From Streptomyces gilvus (lineage in GTDB: Bacteria > Actinomycetota > Actinomycetes > Streptomycetales > Streptomycetaceae): 64,000 nucleotides of DNA. Made by a program: the position numbers and the translations under genes. Of the stretch, positions 9,755 to 19,162 are shown one piece after another; position 1 is the stretch's first letter; each line of letters starts with the position of its first letter. The DNA is taken from NCBI RefSeq assembly GCF_022513565.1, contig NZ_JAKWBE010000003.1, positions 62,001-126,000 of the forward strand. Direction: 5' to 3'. The notes beneath the pieces are model-generated. The model made no database searches, was not told where the DNA came from, and saw nothing but the letters and a program-made list of their open reading frames with translations.

Positions 9755-11044
9755 TCAGCGCTCCTCGACCGGGACGAAGTCCCGCTCGACGACACCCGTG
9801 TAGATCTGCCGCGGACGCCCGATACGCGAACCCGGCTCCTTGATCATCTCGTGCCACTGGGCGATCCAGCCCGGCAGCCGGCCGAGGGCGAACAGGACCG
9901 TGAACATCTCGGTCGGGAAGCCCATCGCCCGGTAGATCAGACCGGTGTAGAAGTCCACGTTCGGGTAGAGGCTGCGCGAGACGAAGTAGTCGTCGGAGAG
10001 CGCGTGCTCCTCCAGCTTCAGCGCGATGTCCAGCAGCTCGTCGGACTTGCCGAGGGCCGAGAGGACGTCGTGCGCGGCGGCCTTGATGATCTTCGCGCGC
10101 GGGTCGAAGTTCTTGTAGACCCGGTGGCCGAAGCCCATCAGACGGACGCCGTCCTCCTTGTTCTTCACCTTGCGGATGAAGGAGTCCACATCGCCGCCGC
10201 CCGCCTGGATGCCCTCGAGCATCTCCAGCACCGACTGGTTGGCGCCGCCGTGCAGCGGGCCCCACAGGGCGTTGATGCCGGCCGAGATGGAGGCGAACAT
10301 GTTGGCCTGCGAGGAGCCGACCAGCCGGACCGTGGAGGTCGAACAGTTCTGCTCGTGGTCCGCGTGCAGGATCAGCAGCTTGTCGAGGGCCGAGACCACG
10401 ACCGGGTCGAGGTCGTACTCCTGCGCCGGCACCGAGAAGGTCATCCGCAGGAAGTTCTCGACGTAGCCGAGGTCGTTGCGCGGGTAGACGAACGGGTGAC
10501 CGATCGACTTCTTGTAGGCGTACGCGGCGATCGTCGGAAGCTTGGCGAGCAGGCGGATCGTCGAGAGGTTGCGCTGCTTCTCGTCGAAGGGGTTGTGGCT
10601 GTCCTGGTAGAACGTGGACAGCGCGGACACCACCGAGGACAGCATCGCCATCGGGTGGGCGTCGCGCGGGAAGCCCCGGTAGAAGTTCTTGACGTCCTCG
10701 TGCAGCAGCGTGTGCTGGGTGATCTCGTTCTTGAACGAGGTGAGCTCGTCGACGGTGGGCAGCTCGCCGTTGATCAGCAGGTAGGCGACCTCCAGGAAGG
10801 TGGAGCGCTCGGCCAGCTGCTCGATCGGGTAGCCGCGGTACCGCAGGATGCCCGCCTCGCCGTCGAGGTAGGTGACGGCGGATTTATAGGCGGCGGTGTT
10901 GCCGTAGCCGCTGTCCAGGGTGACCAGCCCGGTCTGGGCGCGGAGCTTCCCGATGTCGAAGCCCTTGTCGCCGACGGTGCTGTCGATCACCGGGTAGGTG
11001 TACTCGCCGTCGCCGTACCGCAGTACTACAGAGTTGTCGCTCAC
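9755..11044 (-). CDS. gltA: Citrate synthase
   Basis: A 429-residue type II citrate synthase that condenses acetyl-CoA and oxaloacetate at the entry of the TCA cycle. Catalytic and substrate segments are visible: HADHEQNCSTSTVRLVGSS, GPLHGGANQSVLEML (with the catalytic His), GFGHRVYKNFDPRA (second active-site His) and, near the end, TVLFALGRLPGWIAQW. The GTG at 11044 is chosen as start (MSDNSVVLRYGDGEY), with GAGGGA six bases upstream; a second in-frame GTG four codons earlier lacks a good ribosome site. Length and N-terminus match the long Gram-negative-like type. It is monocistronic. Confidence 0.95.
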   Translation of the reverse strand: MSDNSVVLRYGDGEYTYPVIDSTVGDKGFDIGKLRAQTGLVTLDSGYGNTAAYKSAVTYLDGEAGILRYRGYPIEQLAERSTFLEVAYLLINGELPTVDELTSFKNEITQHTLLHEDVKNFYRGFPRDAHPMAMLSSVVSALSTFYQDSHNPFDEKQRNLSTIRLLAKLPTIAAYAYKKSIGHPFVYPRNDLGYVENFLRMTFSVPAQEYDLDPVVVSALDKLLILHADHEQNCSTSTVRLVGSSQANMFASISAGINALWGPLHGGANQSVLEMLEGIQAGGGDVDSFIRKVKNKEDGVRLMGFGHRVYKNFDPRAKIIKAAAHDVLSALGKSDELLDIALKLEEHALSDDYFVSRSLYPNVDFYTGLIYRAMGFPTEMFTVLFALGRLPGWIAQWHEMIKEPGSRIGRPRQIYTGVVERDFVPVEER

Positions 11045-11223
11045 GTCTTCCCTCACCGACGTAGTGCCTCATCTTCGAGGTTGCCCTGACTGTCTCTACC
11101 TTCCCCCAATTGGCTCAGGAGAGTGCACTCGGGGTCGACCATCGGGCCTATCGACGGCACTGAGTGCCGCCAACTTGCCCATCCTGCCCCCTGTCTTCCC
11201 GATCCGGAAGTGCTCTGTGACCT

Positions 11224-13494
11224 TCACGACTCATTTGATCGATCATTTTTCGAGATGAGCCTGAAGTCCAGCGCCGTACAGCGCCGGCCCGCCGACACCG
11301 TGCGCACCGCCTGACCGATCGCCTTGCGCGAACCGACCAGCACCACCAGCTTCTTGGCCCGGGTGACCGCCGTGTAGAGCAGGTTCCGCTGGAGCATCAT
11401 CCAGGCTCCGGTGGTGACCGGGATCACCACGGCGGGGTATTCACTCCCCTGCGAGCGGTGAATGGTCACCGCGTACGCGTGGGCCAGCTCGTCCAGCTCG
11501 TCGAACTCGTACGGCACCTCCTCGTCCTCGTCCGTGAGCACCGTCAGGCGCTGGTCGACCGGGTCGAGCGAGGTGACCACGCCCACGGTGCCGTTGAAGA
11601 CACCGTTCTCCCCCTTCTCGTAATTGTTGCGAATCTGGGTGACCTTGTCGCCGACCCGGAAGACCCGGCCGCCGAACCTCTTCTCCGGCAGGTCCGGCCG
11701 GCCCGGGGTGATGGCCTGCTGGAGCAGTCCGTTGAGCGTGCCGGCGCCGGCCGGCCCGCGGTGCATCGGCGCGAGGACCTGCACGTCCCGGCGCGGGTCC
11801 AGCCCGAACCTGGCCGGGATGCGGCGCGCGGCCACGTCCACGGTGAGCCGGCCGGCCTCCTCCGTGTCGTCCTCGACGAAGAGGAAGAAGTCCTTCATGC
11901 CGTCGGTGACCGGATGCTGCCCGGAGTTGATCCGGTGCGCGTTGGTCACCACGCCGGACTGCTGGGCCTGCCGGAACACGCGCGTGAGGCGCACGGCGGG
12001 GATCGGGCTGTCCTCGGCGAGCAGGTCCCGCAGCACCTCGCCGGCGCCGACGCTGGGCAGCTGGTCGACGTCCCCGACGAAGAGCAGATGGGCGCCGGGC
12101 GGTACGGCCTTGACCAGCTTGTTGGCGAGCAGCAGGTCCAGCATCGACGCCTCGTCGACCACCACCAGGTCGGCCTGGAGCGGCCGGTCCTTGTCGTAGG
12201 CCGCGTCGCCGCCGGGCTTGAGCTCCAGCAGGCGGTGCACGGTGGACGCCTCGGCGCCGGTCAGCTCGGCCAGGCGCTTGGCGGCGCGTCCGGTGGGGGC
12301 GGCCAGGACGACCCTCGCCTTCTTCGCGCGCGCCAGCTCCACGACCGAGCGGACCGTGAAGGACTTTCCGCAGCCGGGGCCGCCGGTCAGCACGGCGACC
12401 TTCTCGGTCAGCGCCAGCTTGACGGCCGCCTCCTGCTCGGGCGCGAGATCGGCTCCCGTGCGGCCCTTCAGCCAGGCCAGCGCCTTGTCCCAGGCCACGT
12501 CCCGGAAGCCGGGCATCCGGTCCTCGTCGGTGCGCAGGAGCCGCAACAGCTGGGCGGACAGGGAGAGTTCGGCGCGGTGGAAGGGGACGAGGTAGATCGC
12601 GGTGACCTTCTCGCCGTGCTCCCCGGGCACCTTCTCCCGTACGACACCGGGGTCCCCGCCGTCCTCGGGCACCTCCGCCAGTTCCGCGAGGCACTCGATG
12701 ACGAGCCCGGTGTCGACCTGCAGCAGCTTCACCGCGTCGGCGATCAGCCGCTCCTCGGGGAGGTAGCAGTTGCCCTGGTCGGTGGCCTGCGAGAGCGCGT
12801 ACTGCAGGCCGGCCTTGACCCGCTCCGGGCTGTCGTGCGGTATGCCGACGGACTGGGCGATCTTGTCGGCGGTCAGGAAGCCGATGCCCCAGACGTCGGC
12901 CGCGAGGCGGTAGGGCTGGTTCTTGACCACGGAGATCGAGGCGTCGCCGTACTTCTTGTAGATGCGCACGGCGATGGACGTGGACACCTCCACCGTCTGC
13001 AGGAAGAGCATGACCTCCTTGATCGCCTTCTGCTCCTCCCAGGCATCGGCGATCTTCTTCGTGCGCTTGGGGCCGAGGCCCGGGACCTCGATCAGCCGCT
13101 TGGGCTCCTCCTCGATGATCTTCAGGGTGTCCAGCCCGAAGTGCTGGGTGATGCGGTCGGCGAAGACCGGTCCGATGCCCTTGACCAGGCCGGATCCGAG
13201 ATAGCGCCGGATGCCCTGGACGGTGGCCGGCAGCAGTGTCGTGTAGTTCTCGACGGTGAACTGCTTGCCGTATTGAGGGTGCGAGCCCCAGCGTCCCTCC
13301 ATTCGCAGGGACTCCCCCACCTGGGCGCCGAGCAGCGCGCCGACGACCGTCAGGAGGTCGCCGGCGCCTCTGCCGGTGTCGACCCGGGCGACCGTGTAGC
13401 CGTTCTCCTCGTTGGCGTACGTGATCCGCTCCAGCACGCCTTCGAGCACGGCGAGCCGCCGTTCACCCGTGGGGTTCTCCGCCTGTTGAGCCAT
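11224..13494 (-). CDS. recD2: RecD-like ATP-dependent DNA helicase (RecD2)
   Basis: A 756-residue SF1B helicase. An N-terminal OB-like region and helix-hairpin-helix repeats (GSGLVKGIGPVFADRITQHF and EVPGLGPKRTKKIA) precede the motor core. Walker A is LTGGPGCGKSFT, Walker B is VVVDEASMLD, motif III is LLFVGDVDQLPSVGAG, and the UvrD_C_2 closing motif is YAVTIHRSQGSEYPAVV. RecD2 proteins act outside RecBCD in DNA repair and replication fork processing; actinobacteria use AddAB/AdnAB rather than RecBCD. The ATG at 13494 begins MAQQAENP. The C-terminal end of the kinase gene upstream (stop at 13463) overlaps its first ten codons. Confidence 0.92.
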   Translation of the reverse strand: MAQQAENPTGERRLAVLEGVLERITYANEENGYTVARVDTGRGAGDLLTVVGALLGAQVGESLRMEGRWGSHPQYGKQFTVENYTTLLPATVQGIRRYLGSGLVKGIGPVFADRITQHFGLDTLKIIEEEPKRLIEVPGLGPKRTKKIADAWEEQKAIKEVMLFLQTVEVSTSIAVRIYKKYGDASISVVKNQPYRLAADVWGIGFLTADKIAQSVGIPHDSPERVKAGLQYALSQATDQGNCYLPEERLIADAVKLLQVDTGLVIECLAELAEVPEDGGDPGVVREKVPGEHGEKVTAIYLVPFHRAELSLSAQLLRLLRTDEDRMPGFRDVAWDKALAWLKGRTGADLAPEQEAAVKLALTEKVAVLTGGPGCGKSFTVRSVVELARAKKARVVLAAPTGRAAKRLAELTGAEASTVHRLLELKPGGDAAYDKDRPLQADLVVVDEASMLDLLLANKLVKAVPPGAHLLFVGDVDQLPSVGAGEVLRDLLAEDSPIPAVRLTRVFRQAQQSGVVTNAHRINSGQHPVTDGMKDFFLFVEDDTEEAGRLTVDVAARRIPARFGLDPRRDVQVLAPMHRGPAGAGTLNGLLQQAITPGRPDLPEKRFGGRVFRVGDKVTQIRNNYEKGENGVFNGTVGVVTSLDPVDQRLTVLTDEDEEVPYEFDELDELAHAYAVTIHRSQGSEYPAVVIPVTTGAWMMLQRNLLYTAVTRAKKLVVLVGSRKAIGQAVRTVSAGRRCTALDFRLISKNDRSNES

Positions 13495-14467
13495 GATCCG
13501 ACGGTACCGGTGCGGTCCGACACCCGGGAGTGAGAAGGACGGCCGGGACGTCCTCCCGGGTGGCCAGGGCCGCCGCCGCGGCCAGGTGGCCCAGGCGCAG
13601 GCCGGCCTCGGGGGTGCGGCCTTCGAGGAGGGCCGCCAGATAACCGGCGGCGAAGGCGTCACCGGCGCCCACGCGTTCGACGATCCGGGCGGCCGGGGCG
13701 GGGACGAAGGCCTCGGTGCCGTCGGCGCCGTACGCCGTCGCGCCGTACCCGGCGTCCTTGACCACGAGGGTCCCGCCGGGGCCGAGCAGGTCGCGGACGG
13801 CCGCGGGGGTGCGGGTACCCCACAGCGACTCGGCCTCGTCGCGGCCGACGAACACCAGGTCGGCGGCGCGGGCCAGTCCGAGGAGCACGGGGGCCGCGTC
13901 CTGCGGGCGGTCCCGCCACAGGGACGGGCGGTGGTTGACGTCGAAGGAGACGAGCGGGCCGGGGACGGCCCTGCGGACGACGAGACGGTCGACCAGTTCG
14001 GCGCAGCTGTCCGAGAGGGCGGCGGTGATGCCGGAGAGGTGCAGGACCCGGGCCCGGTGCAGGAACGGCTGGGCGGCCAGGGTGGGGTCCATGGCGGAGG
14101 CCGCCGAGCCGCGGCGGTAGTAGTGGACGCCGGTTCCGTCGGGGCGGGGGTCCTTGAAGTAGACGCCGGTCGGCCGCTCGGGGTCGGTCCGGGCGGCGGA
14201 GACGTCCACGCCCCGGTCGGCCAGTTCGTCGAGGACGCGCCGGCCGAGCGGATCGTCGCCGACCCTGCCGAGCCAGGCCGCCCGGTGCCCGAGGGCGGTC
14301 AGCGCGCAGGCCACGTTGGACTCGGCGCCGCCGACGGAGAGGGCGAGGGTGGTCTGGTGGGCGAGGGGGCGGGCGGCGTCGGCGGGACCGAGGACGGCCA
14401 TGGTCTCGCCGATGCAGACGACCTCGGTGGCGGATCCCGTGGGGGCCGGCGTGTCAGCGCCCCTCAC
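13463..14467 (-). CDS. PfkB family sugar kinase (2-keto-3-deoxygluconate kinase-like)
   Basis: A 334-residue ribokinase-fold kinase. The two PfkB signatures are present: [30 protein letters not shown] in the N-terminal half, and [17 protein letters not shown], which holds the catalytic Asp and anion hole. The start [11 protein letters not shown] and the substrate lid fit 2-keto-3-deoxygluconate or related keto-deoxy sugar acid kinases more than ribokinase. The GTG at 14467 overlaps the stop of the ABC ATPase gene by 4 bp (GTGA), so it is the last gene of the transporter operon and likely phosphorylates the imported compound. Confidence 0.85.
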   Translation of the reverse strand: MRGADTPAPTGSATEVVCIGETMAVLGPADAARPLAHQTTLALSVGGAESNVACALTALGHRAAWLGRVGDDPLGRRVLDELADRGVDVSAARTDPERPTGVYFKDPRPDGTGVHYYRRGSAASAMDPTLAAQPFLHRARVLHLSGITAALSDSCAELVDRLVVRRAVPGPLVSFDVNHRPSLWRDRPQDAAPVLLGLARAADLVFVGRDEAESLWGTRTPAAVRDLLGPGGTLVVKDAGYGATAYGADGTEAFVPAPAARIVERVGAGDAFAAGYLAALLEGRTPEAGLRLGHLAAAAALATREDVPAVLLTPGCRTAPVPSDHGSTGGEPHG

Positions 14468-15237
14468 GTGTCCAGGACCCGGTGCAGGAACTGCTGGGTG
14501 CGCTGCTCGGCCGGGTTGCCGAACACCTGCTCCGGCGGCCCCTGTTCGAGGACCACACCGCCGTCCATGAAGACGACGCGGTCGGCGGTGTCCTTGGCGA
14601 AGCGCATCTCGTGGGTGACGACCACCATGGTCATGCCGTCCTCGGCGAGGGAGCGCATGACTCCGGTGACCTCGCCGACAAGTTCGGGGTCGAGGGCGGA
14701 GGTCGGCTCGTCGAAGAACATGATCGCGGGGTCCATGGCGAGCGCGCGGGCGATGGCGACGCGCTGCTGCTGACCGCCGGAGAGCTGGGCGGGATAGGCG
14801 TCGGCCTTCTCGGACAGCCCGACCCGCTTCAGCGCCGCGTGGCCGCGCTCCTCGGCCTCCGCACGCGACAGCTTGCGCACCTTCAGCAGGGCGAGGGTGA
14901 CGTTGCCGAGGGCCGTCTTGTGCGGGAAGAGGTTGAACTGCTGGAAGACCATGCCCACATGGCCGAAGATCTCGGGGGCGCGCTTGCGGTCGTGCAGCGG
15001 TACGCCGTTCACCCACACGTCGCCGCTGTCGGCGCGCTCCAGGTCGCACATGATGCGCAGCAGGGTGGACTTGCCGGAGCCACTGGCGCCGATGAGGACG
15101 ACGACCTCGCCGGGTTCCACGTCGACGTCGACGCCCTTGAGGACCTCCAGGTCGCCGAAGCGCTTGTGCACACCGGACAGGGCGATGCGGGCTGGGGCCA
15201 CCGCCTGCTGCTGCGCGGCGGGATCGGTGATCATCAT
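14464..15237 (-). CDS. Polar amino acid-type ABC transporter, ATP-binding protein
   Basis: A 257-residue ATPase of the GlnQ/HisP class. Walker A is GASGSGKST, the signature is [19 protein letters not shown], Walker B is [14 protein letters not shown], and the switch His is in VVVVTHEM. It powers the two permeases encoded just upstream. The start ATG at 15237 overlaps the permease stop by 4 bp; a second Met follows at once (15234). Confidence 0.94.
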   Translation of the reverse strand: MMITDPAAQQQAVAPARIALSGVHKRFGDLEVLKGVDVDVEPGEVVVLIGASGSGKSTLLRIMCDLERADSGDVWVNGVPLHDRKRAPEIFGHVGMVFQQFNLFPHKTALGNVTLALLKVRKLSRAEAEERGHAALKRVGLSEKADAYPAQLSGGQQQRVAIARALAMDPAIMFFDEPTSALDPELVGEVTGVMRSLAEDGMTMVVVTHEMRFAKDTADRVVFMDGGVVLEQGPPEQVFGNPAEQRTQQFLHRVLDT

Positions 15238-15884
15238 GCGGTGACGGCCTTTCGTTCCATGTGCCGCACGAGCCGCGACAGCGGGTAGCAGATGACGAAG
15301 TAGAGGACGGCGACGGCGATGTAGGAGGTCGCCGGGTCGCCCACGCGGTCGATGACGGCCTGGCCCTGGCGGACCAGTTCGACGTAGCCGATGACGACGG
15401 CGATGGAGGTGTCCTTGATCAGCGAGAGGTACTGGCCGACCAGCGGCGGCAGCACGATCGCGCGGGTCTGGGGCAGTACGACGCTCAGGAACGTCCGCCC
15501 CCGGCCGAGGCCCAGCACCCGCGCCGCCTCCCACTGGCCGCGCGGCACCGCCTCGATGCCGGCCCGGAAGATCTCGGCGATGTAGGCGCCCTGGTAGAGG
15601 GTGAGGGCGAGCAGGGCGGCCCCGAAGATGGTGATGCCGAAGCCGCTCAGGTAGGCGGCGCCGAAGTAGATGAACAGCATCTGGATGAGCAGCGGGGTGC
15701 CGCGGAAGACCTCCAGATAGCCGCGGGCGAGCTGGGCCAGCACCGGAACACGGCTGGTGCGGATCGCGGCGACGACCAGGCCGAGGAGCGTGCCGGTGGC
15801 GATCGCGGCGAGCGAGAGCTGCACGGTGGACCACAGCCCGGAGAGGTACAGCTCGCGGTTGGACCAGATCAGGGACCAGTCCAT
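15234..15884 (-). CDS. Polar amino acid-type ABC permease 2
   Basis: A 216-residue HisM-type permease ([14 protein letters not shown] start at 15884). About five membrane segments are visible, and the EAA loop is [36 protein letters not shown], which docks to the ATPase. It pairs with the paralogous permease encoded immediately upstream, with the two starts separated by 1 bp. Confidence 0.92.
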   Translation of the reverse strand: MDWSLIWSNRELYLSGLWSTVQLSLAAIATGTLLGLVVAAIRTSRVPVLAQLARGYLEVFRGTPLLIQMLFIYFGAAYLSGFGITIFGAALLALTLYQGAYIAEIFRAGIEAVPRGQWEAARVLGLGRGRTFLSVVLPQTRAIVLPPLVGQYLSLIKDTSIAVVIGYVELVRQGQAVIDRVGDPATSYIAVAVLYFVICYPLSRLVRHMERKAVTA

Positions 15885-15885
15885 C

Positions 15886-16629
15886 TCAGGCCTCCTTGGG
15901 GGCGGGCCGTACGGCACGGGCGGGCAGCAGACGTCGTACGGCGCTCAGCGGACGCGGCCGGGCGGCGGGCCGCAGCGGCGGCTTGAACGCGACGCGCCCG
16001 ATGAGCCCCGCCACCAGGACCACCGCGTTGGTGAGGACCAGGTAGAGGATCGCGGCGATGCCGAAGACCTGGACGGTCAGCAGGGTGCGGGAGTTGATGA
16101 CCATGGAGGTGCCGGTCAGTTCGGGCACCGAGATGGCGGACAGCAGGGACGAGCCGAGGATGATCTGCACCAGCTGGTTGACGACGGCCGGGTAGACGTT
16201 GCGCAGCGCCTGCGGGAGCACGACGTGCGCGAAGGTGCGGACCGGGCTCAGGGCGAGCACCCGGGCGGCCTCGCGCTGGCCGCGCGGGACGGCCTGGATG
16301 CCGGCGCGGAAGATCTCGGTGAGGTACGCGCCGACGTTCACGCCGAGGGCGAGCACGCCCGCCTGCACCGGGCTCAGCCGGAGCCCCGCCGAGGGAAGCG
16401 CGAAGTAGGCGACGAACATCTGAAGCAGCACAGGAGTGTTGCGGATGACCTCGACATACACGGCGGCGGGCGCGCGCAGCACGACGAGACGGGAACCTCG
16501 GGCGAGCGCGCCGAGCAGACCGAGGGCGAAGGCGAGTACGAAGGCTTCCAGCGACAGCCGCAGGGACAGCCAGGCGGCGTCCAGATAGGTGGGCCAGTCC
16601 CGGAGGGCGTAGCTCCAGTCGACGAACAT
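15886..16629 (-). CDS. Polar amino acid-type ABC permease 1
   Basis: A 247-residue HisQ-type permease beginning MFVDWSYALRDWPTYLDAAW. The EAA loop EIFRAGIQAVPRGQREAARVLALSPVRTFAHVVLPQ is clear, and VIRNTPVLLQMF is the usual family motif. Its C-terminal 30 residues are basic and cytoplasmic. A strong hairpin separates it from the binding-protein gene. Confidence 0.92.
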   Translation of the reverse strand: MFVDWSYALRDWPTYLDAAWLSLRLSLEAFVLAFALGLLGALARGSRLVVLRAPAAVYVEVIRNTPVLLQMFVAYFALPSAGLRLSPVQAGVLALGVNVGAYLTEIFRAGIQAVPRGQREAARVLALSPVRTFAHVVLPQALRNVYPAVVNQLVQIILGSSLLSAISVPELTGTSMVINSRTLLTVQVFGIAAILYLVLTNAVVLVAGLIGRVAFKPPLRPAARPRPLSAVRRLLPARAVRPAPKEA

Positions 16630-16641
16630 GGGACTCCTCCC

Positions 16642-16671
16642 GGGGTGGCGGGGACAACCCCCCGCCACCCC
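16642..16671 (-). terminator. Intercistronic hairpin after the binding-protein gene
   Basis: A perfect 12-bp stem (16642-16653 with 16660-16671) lies between the binding-protein gene and the first permease gene. There is no T run. Such hairpins commonly reduce read-through or protect the upstream message, giving more binding protein than permease. Confidence 0.6.
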
Positions 16672-16679
16672 GCCGGGAC

Positions 16680-17525
16680 TCAGTAGGACGGGTTGAGCGG
16701 GTAGGGGCGGCTGACGCCGAACCACTTCTTGTAGAGGTCGGCGGCCTGCCCGGAGGTGTTGAACTCCCGCAGCCAGGTGTTGACCCACTGCAGCCAGGTG
16801 GCGTCGCCGAGCGGGACGCCGATGCCGTTGTACTCCAGCGGTACGACGGACTCCTTGGTGACCTTCAGCGAGGGGTCCTGCTTGGCCTGGTAGTTGAGGA
16901 AGTTGGAGTCCTCGACCATCGCGTCGGCCTGGCCCTGCTTCACCGCGAGGACGGCGGCGGAGGAGGTGTCGTACTCCTGGATCTTCGCCTTGGGGTTGCC
17001 TGCCTTGACCGCGTCGCCGTTGGTGGAGCCCTTGGTGACGGCGACCGTCTTGCCGGTGAGGTCCTTGAGGGTGTCGATGCCGCTGGACTTCTTCACCAGC
17101 AGCACCTCGCCCGCGACGATGTACGGGTCGCTGAAGGCGACCTGCTTCGCCCGCTCGGCGGTGGTCGTGAAGTTGCAGACCACCGCGTCGACCTTCTTGG
17201 TCTGCAGGTTCGGGATGCGGTTGGCGGAGGTGGTGTCGACGATGTGCACCTTGACGCCGAGCGCGGTGGCCATCGCGGTGGCCACGTCCACGTCGAAGCC
17301 CTGCGGCTTGTTGTTCTTGTCCGTCGAGCCGAACGGCGGGAACGTCAGGCAGCTGGCGACGTTGAGGGTGCCGCGCTTGATGACGTCCTGGAGCGTCGAG
17401 GACTGCGAGCCGGAGGCCGAGCCGCCGGTGCCTGCGGAGGCGGAGGTGCAGGCGGAGAGGGATGCGACGGCAGTCACACCGATACAAATCGCCATCAGGT
17501 TGCGGGTACCGTGACGAAATCTCAT
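16680..17525 (-). CDS. Polar amino acid-type ABC transporter, substrate-binding lipoprotein
   Basis: A 281-residue lipoprotein of the bacterial extracellular family 3 (SBP_bac_3). The signal peptide ends at a lipobox LSAC with C26 as the acylated residue. The mature protein shows LNVASCLTFPPFGS, then KPQGFDVDVATAMATALGVKV and the second lobe signature GKTVAVTKGSTNGDAV, typical of this fold. It binds a small zwitterion or related acid outside the cell. It heads the operon and is divergent from IclR. A GTG one codon earlier is an alternative start. Confidence 0.92.
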   Translation of the reverse strand: MRFRHGTRNLMAICIGVTAVASLSACTSASAGTGGSASGSQSSTLQDVIKRGTLNVASCLTFPPFGSTDKNNKPQGFDVDVATAMATALGVKVHIVDTTSANRIPNLQTKKVDAVVCNFTTTAERAKQVAFSDPYIVAGEVLLVKKSSGIDTLKDLTGKTVAVTKGSTNGDAVKAGNPKAKIQEYDTSSAAVLAVKQGQADAMVEDSNFLNYQAKQDPSLKVTKESVVPLEYNGIGVPLGDATWLQWVNTWLREFNTSGQAADLYKKWFGVSRPYPLNPSY

Positions 17526-17603
17526 CACATGCGTTCCCTTCCGGGAGGGTGCGAGGGGAGGCGGAGGGCGGGGGCTGGGGAGCCGAAAGCTGAAGAGTGT
17601 CCT

Positions 17604-17708
17604 GCAATGCAAAACGGCGTTTCGCATTGCGTTGGCGAGAAGTTAGCCCGGACCCTCGGGGCCGTCAACGGTGGATTTCAATATGTAACATTCAGTTTTG
17701 CAATGCAG
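17604..17708. promoter_or_regulatory. Divergent IclR-type operator region
   Basis: A 27-bp imperfect palindrome (17604-17630) has arms beginning and ending in GCAATGC around AAAACGGCGTTT. A second TGCAATGCA site lies at 17699-17707, about 95 bp to the right, next to the IclR start. Both fall between the divergent transporter and regulator genes, as expected for autoregulated IclR control. Confidence 0.65.
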
Positions 17709-17726
17709 TACGGTAAGGTGCGCCGC

Positions 17727-18542
17727 GTGACCCCAGACGACACCCCGGACACCACTCCCGAACCCCGCCGCAACTCCTCGTCCTCCCTGCGGCGGGCGCT
17801 GAGCATCCTGATGTACCTGGCCGAGGACGACGGCCATCCCCACGGCACGTCCCTCACGGACCTCGCGACCGGCCTCCAGCTGAGCAAGAGCACGGTGTTG
17901 CGGTTGTTGGCCCCCCTGCGGGACACCCGCCTGGTCGACCAGGACCCGGAGAACGGCCACTACCGCCTCGGCCCGCAGAACGCCCTGCTCGGCCAGGTGT
18001 ACCTGGAGCGGCTGGACATCCGGCGCACGGCGTCACCCCTGCTGCACCGGCTCGCCCAGGACGCGCGCGAGGCCGTGCACCTGGTCAGCTTCGACCCGCC
18101 GGAGATCGTCTACATCGACAAGGTGGAGAGCCCGCAGGCGGTACGCATGCACTCCCGCGTGGGCGGACGCCAGCCGGCGTACTGCACGGCGACCGGCAAG
18201 GCGTTCCTCGCCCACGCGGCCGACGAGGTCCTGGACACGGTGATCGCGGCCGGCCTTCCCGCCCGCACGCCGGCCACCATCACGACCCCGGAGGACCTCC
18301 GCGCCGACCTCGCCCTGATCCGCGAGCGCGGCTACGCCATCGACGACGTGGAGAACGAACTCGACATCCGCTGCGTGGCCGCGCCGGCCTTCAACCACGC
18401 GGGCGCGGTCGTCACCGCGATCAGCATCTCGGGCCCCGCGTCCCGGGTGACCCACGAACGGCTCCCGGAGATCGGACACCGGGTGACGGAGACGGCGCGC
18501 GAGCTGACGGAACTGCTGGGCGGGGTCGCCCCGGCGTCCTGA
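17727..18542 (+). CDS. IclR family transcriptional regulator
   Basis: A 271-residue regulator. The N-terminal winged HTH is SLTDLATGLQLSKSTVLRLLAPLRDTRLV, and the C-terminal IclR effector domain contains RVGGRQPAYCTATGKAFLA and YAIDDVENELDIRCVAAPAF. The GTG at 17727 has AAGG upstream; an ATG at 17703 in the same frame is possible but lies in the operator. Divergence from the ABC operon that ends with a keto-deoxy-sugar-like kinase suggests it responds to a sugar acid or its breakdown product. Confidence 0.9.
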   Translation: MTPDDTPDTTPEPRRNSSSSLRRALSILMYLAEDDGHPHGTSLTDLATGLQLSKSTVLRLLAPLRDTRLVDQDPENGHYRLGPQNALLGQVYLERLDIRRTASPLLHRLAQDAREAVHLVSFDPPEIVYIDKVESPQAVRMHSRVGGRQPAYCTATGKAFLAHAADEVLDTVIAAGLPARTPATITTPEDLRADLALIRERGYAIDDVENELDIRCVAAPAFNHAGAVVTAISISGPASRVTHERLPEIGHRVTETARELTELLGGVAPAS

Positions 18543-18548
18543 CTCCCG

Positions 18549-18764
18549 TCAGGGGCAGGGGGGTTGGCGCTTCTTCAGGGCGTCGAGGAAGGTGGCGAAG
18601 GCGGGGGTGGGGAAGGCGAGGGTGGCTCGGGCGGGGGTTTTGGAGTCTCGGACGGCGGTGTGGGTGGGGGTGGTGGCTATCTCCACGCACTCGTTGCCGT
18701 CGCCGGGGCCCGAGTAGGACGACTTCCGCCAGTTTTCGGGGGTGGTCACGGGGTGCCTCACCAT
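18549..18764 (-). CDS. DUF397 protein, third copy
   Basis: A 71-residue member of the DUF397 family (NWRKSSYSGPGDGNECVEIA core, then TAVRDSKTPARATLAF and the C-terminal helix). DUF397 proteins are small actinobacterial regulators paired with XRE-DUF5753 proteins and HATPase anti-sigma-like proteins. Its biochemical role is unresolved. The sequence is nearly identical to the copy at 18838. Confidence 0.85.
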   Translation of the reverse strand: MVRHPVTTPENWRKSSYSGPGDGNECVEIATTPTHTAVRDSKTPARATLAFPTPAFATFLDALKKRQPPCP

Positions 18765-18837
18765 TCCTTGCCCAGACTGTGGATGAAGTCGCGAGCTTAC
18801 GGAGCTGCTGGGGCGCGCTCCGGCGTCCTGACTCCCG

Positions 18838-19053
18838 TCAGGGACAGGGGTGTTGGCGCTTCTTCACGGCGTCGAGGAAGGCGGTGAAGGTGGGGGTTGG
18901 GAATGTGAGGGTGGCTCGGGCGGGGGTTTTGGAGTCTCGGACGGCGGTGTGGGTGGGGGTGGTGGCTATCTCCACGCAGTTGTTGCCGTCGCCGCCGCCG
19001 GAGTAGGACGACTTCCGCCAGTTTTCGGGGGTGGTCACGGGGTGCCTCACCAT
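18838..19053 (-). CDS. DUF397 protein, second copy
   Basis: A 71-residue DUF397 protein, differing from the 18549 copy at roughly nine positions. The ATG at 19053 (MVRHPVTTPENWRKSSYSG) is chosen since the same start is used in the third copy; the frame upstream of it is the remnant of the XRE gene tail. Confidence 0.83.
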   Translation of the reverse strand: MVRHPVTTPENWRKSSYSGGGDGNNCVEIATTPTHTAVRDSKTPARATLTFPTPTFTAFLDAVKKRQHPCP

Positions 19054-19162
19054 TCCTTGCCCAGACTGTGGATGAAGTCGCGGGATCGCTCGGGGTCGAG
19101 GGACGCCGCTTGGCACGCGAGCTTACGGAGCTGCTGGGGGGGCTCCGACGTCTTGACGCCCG

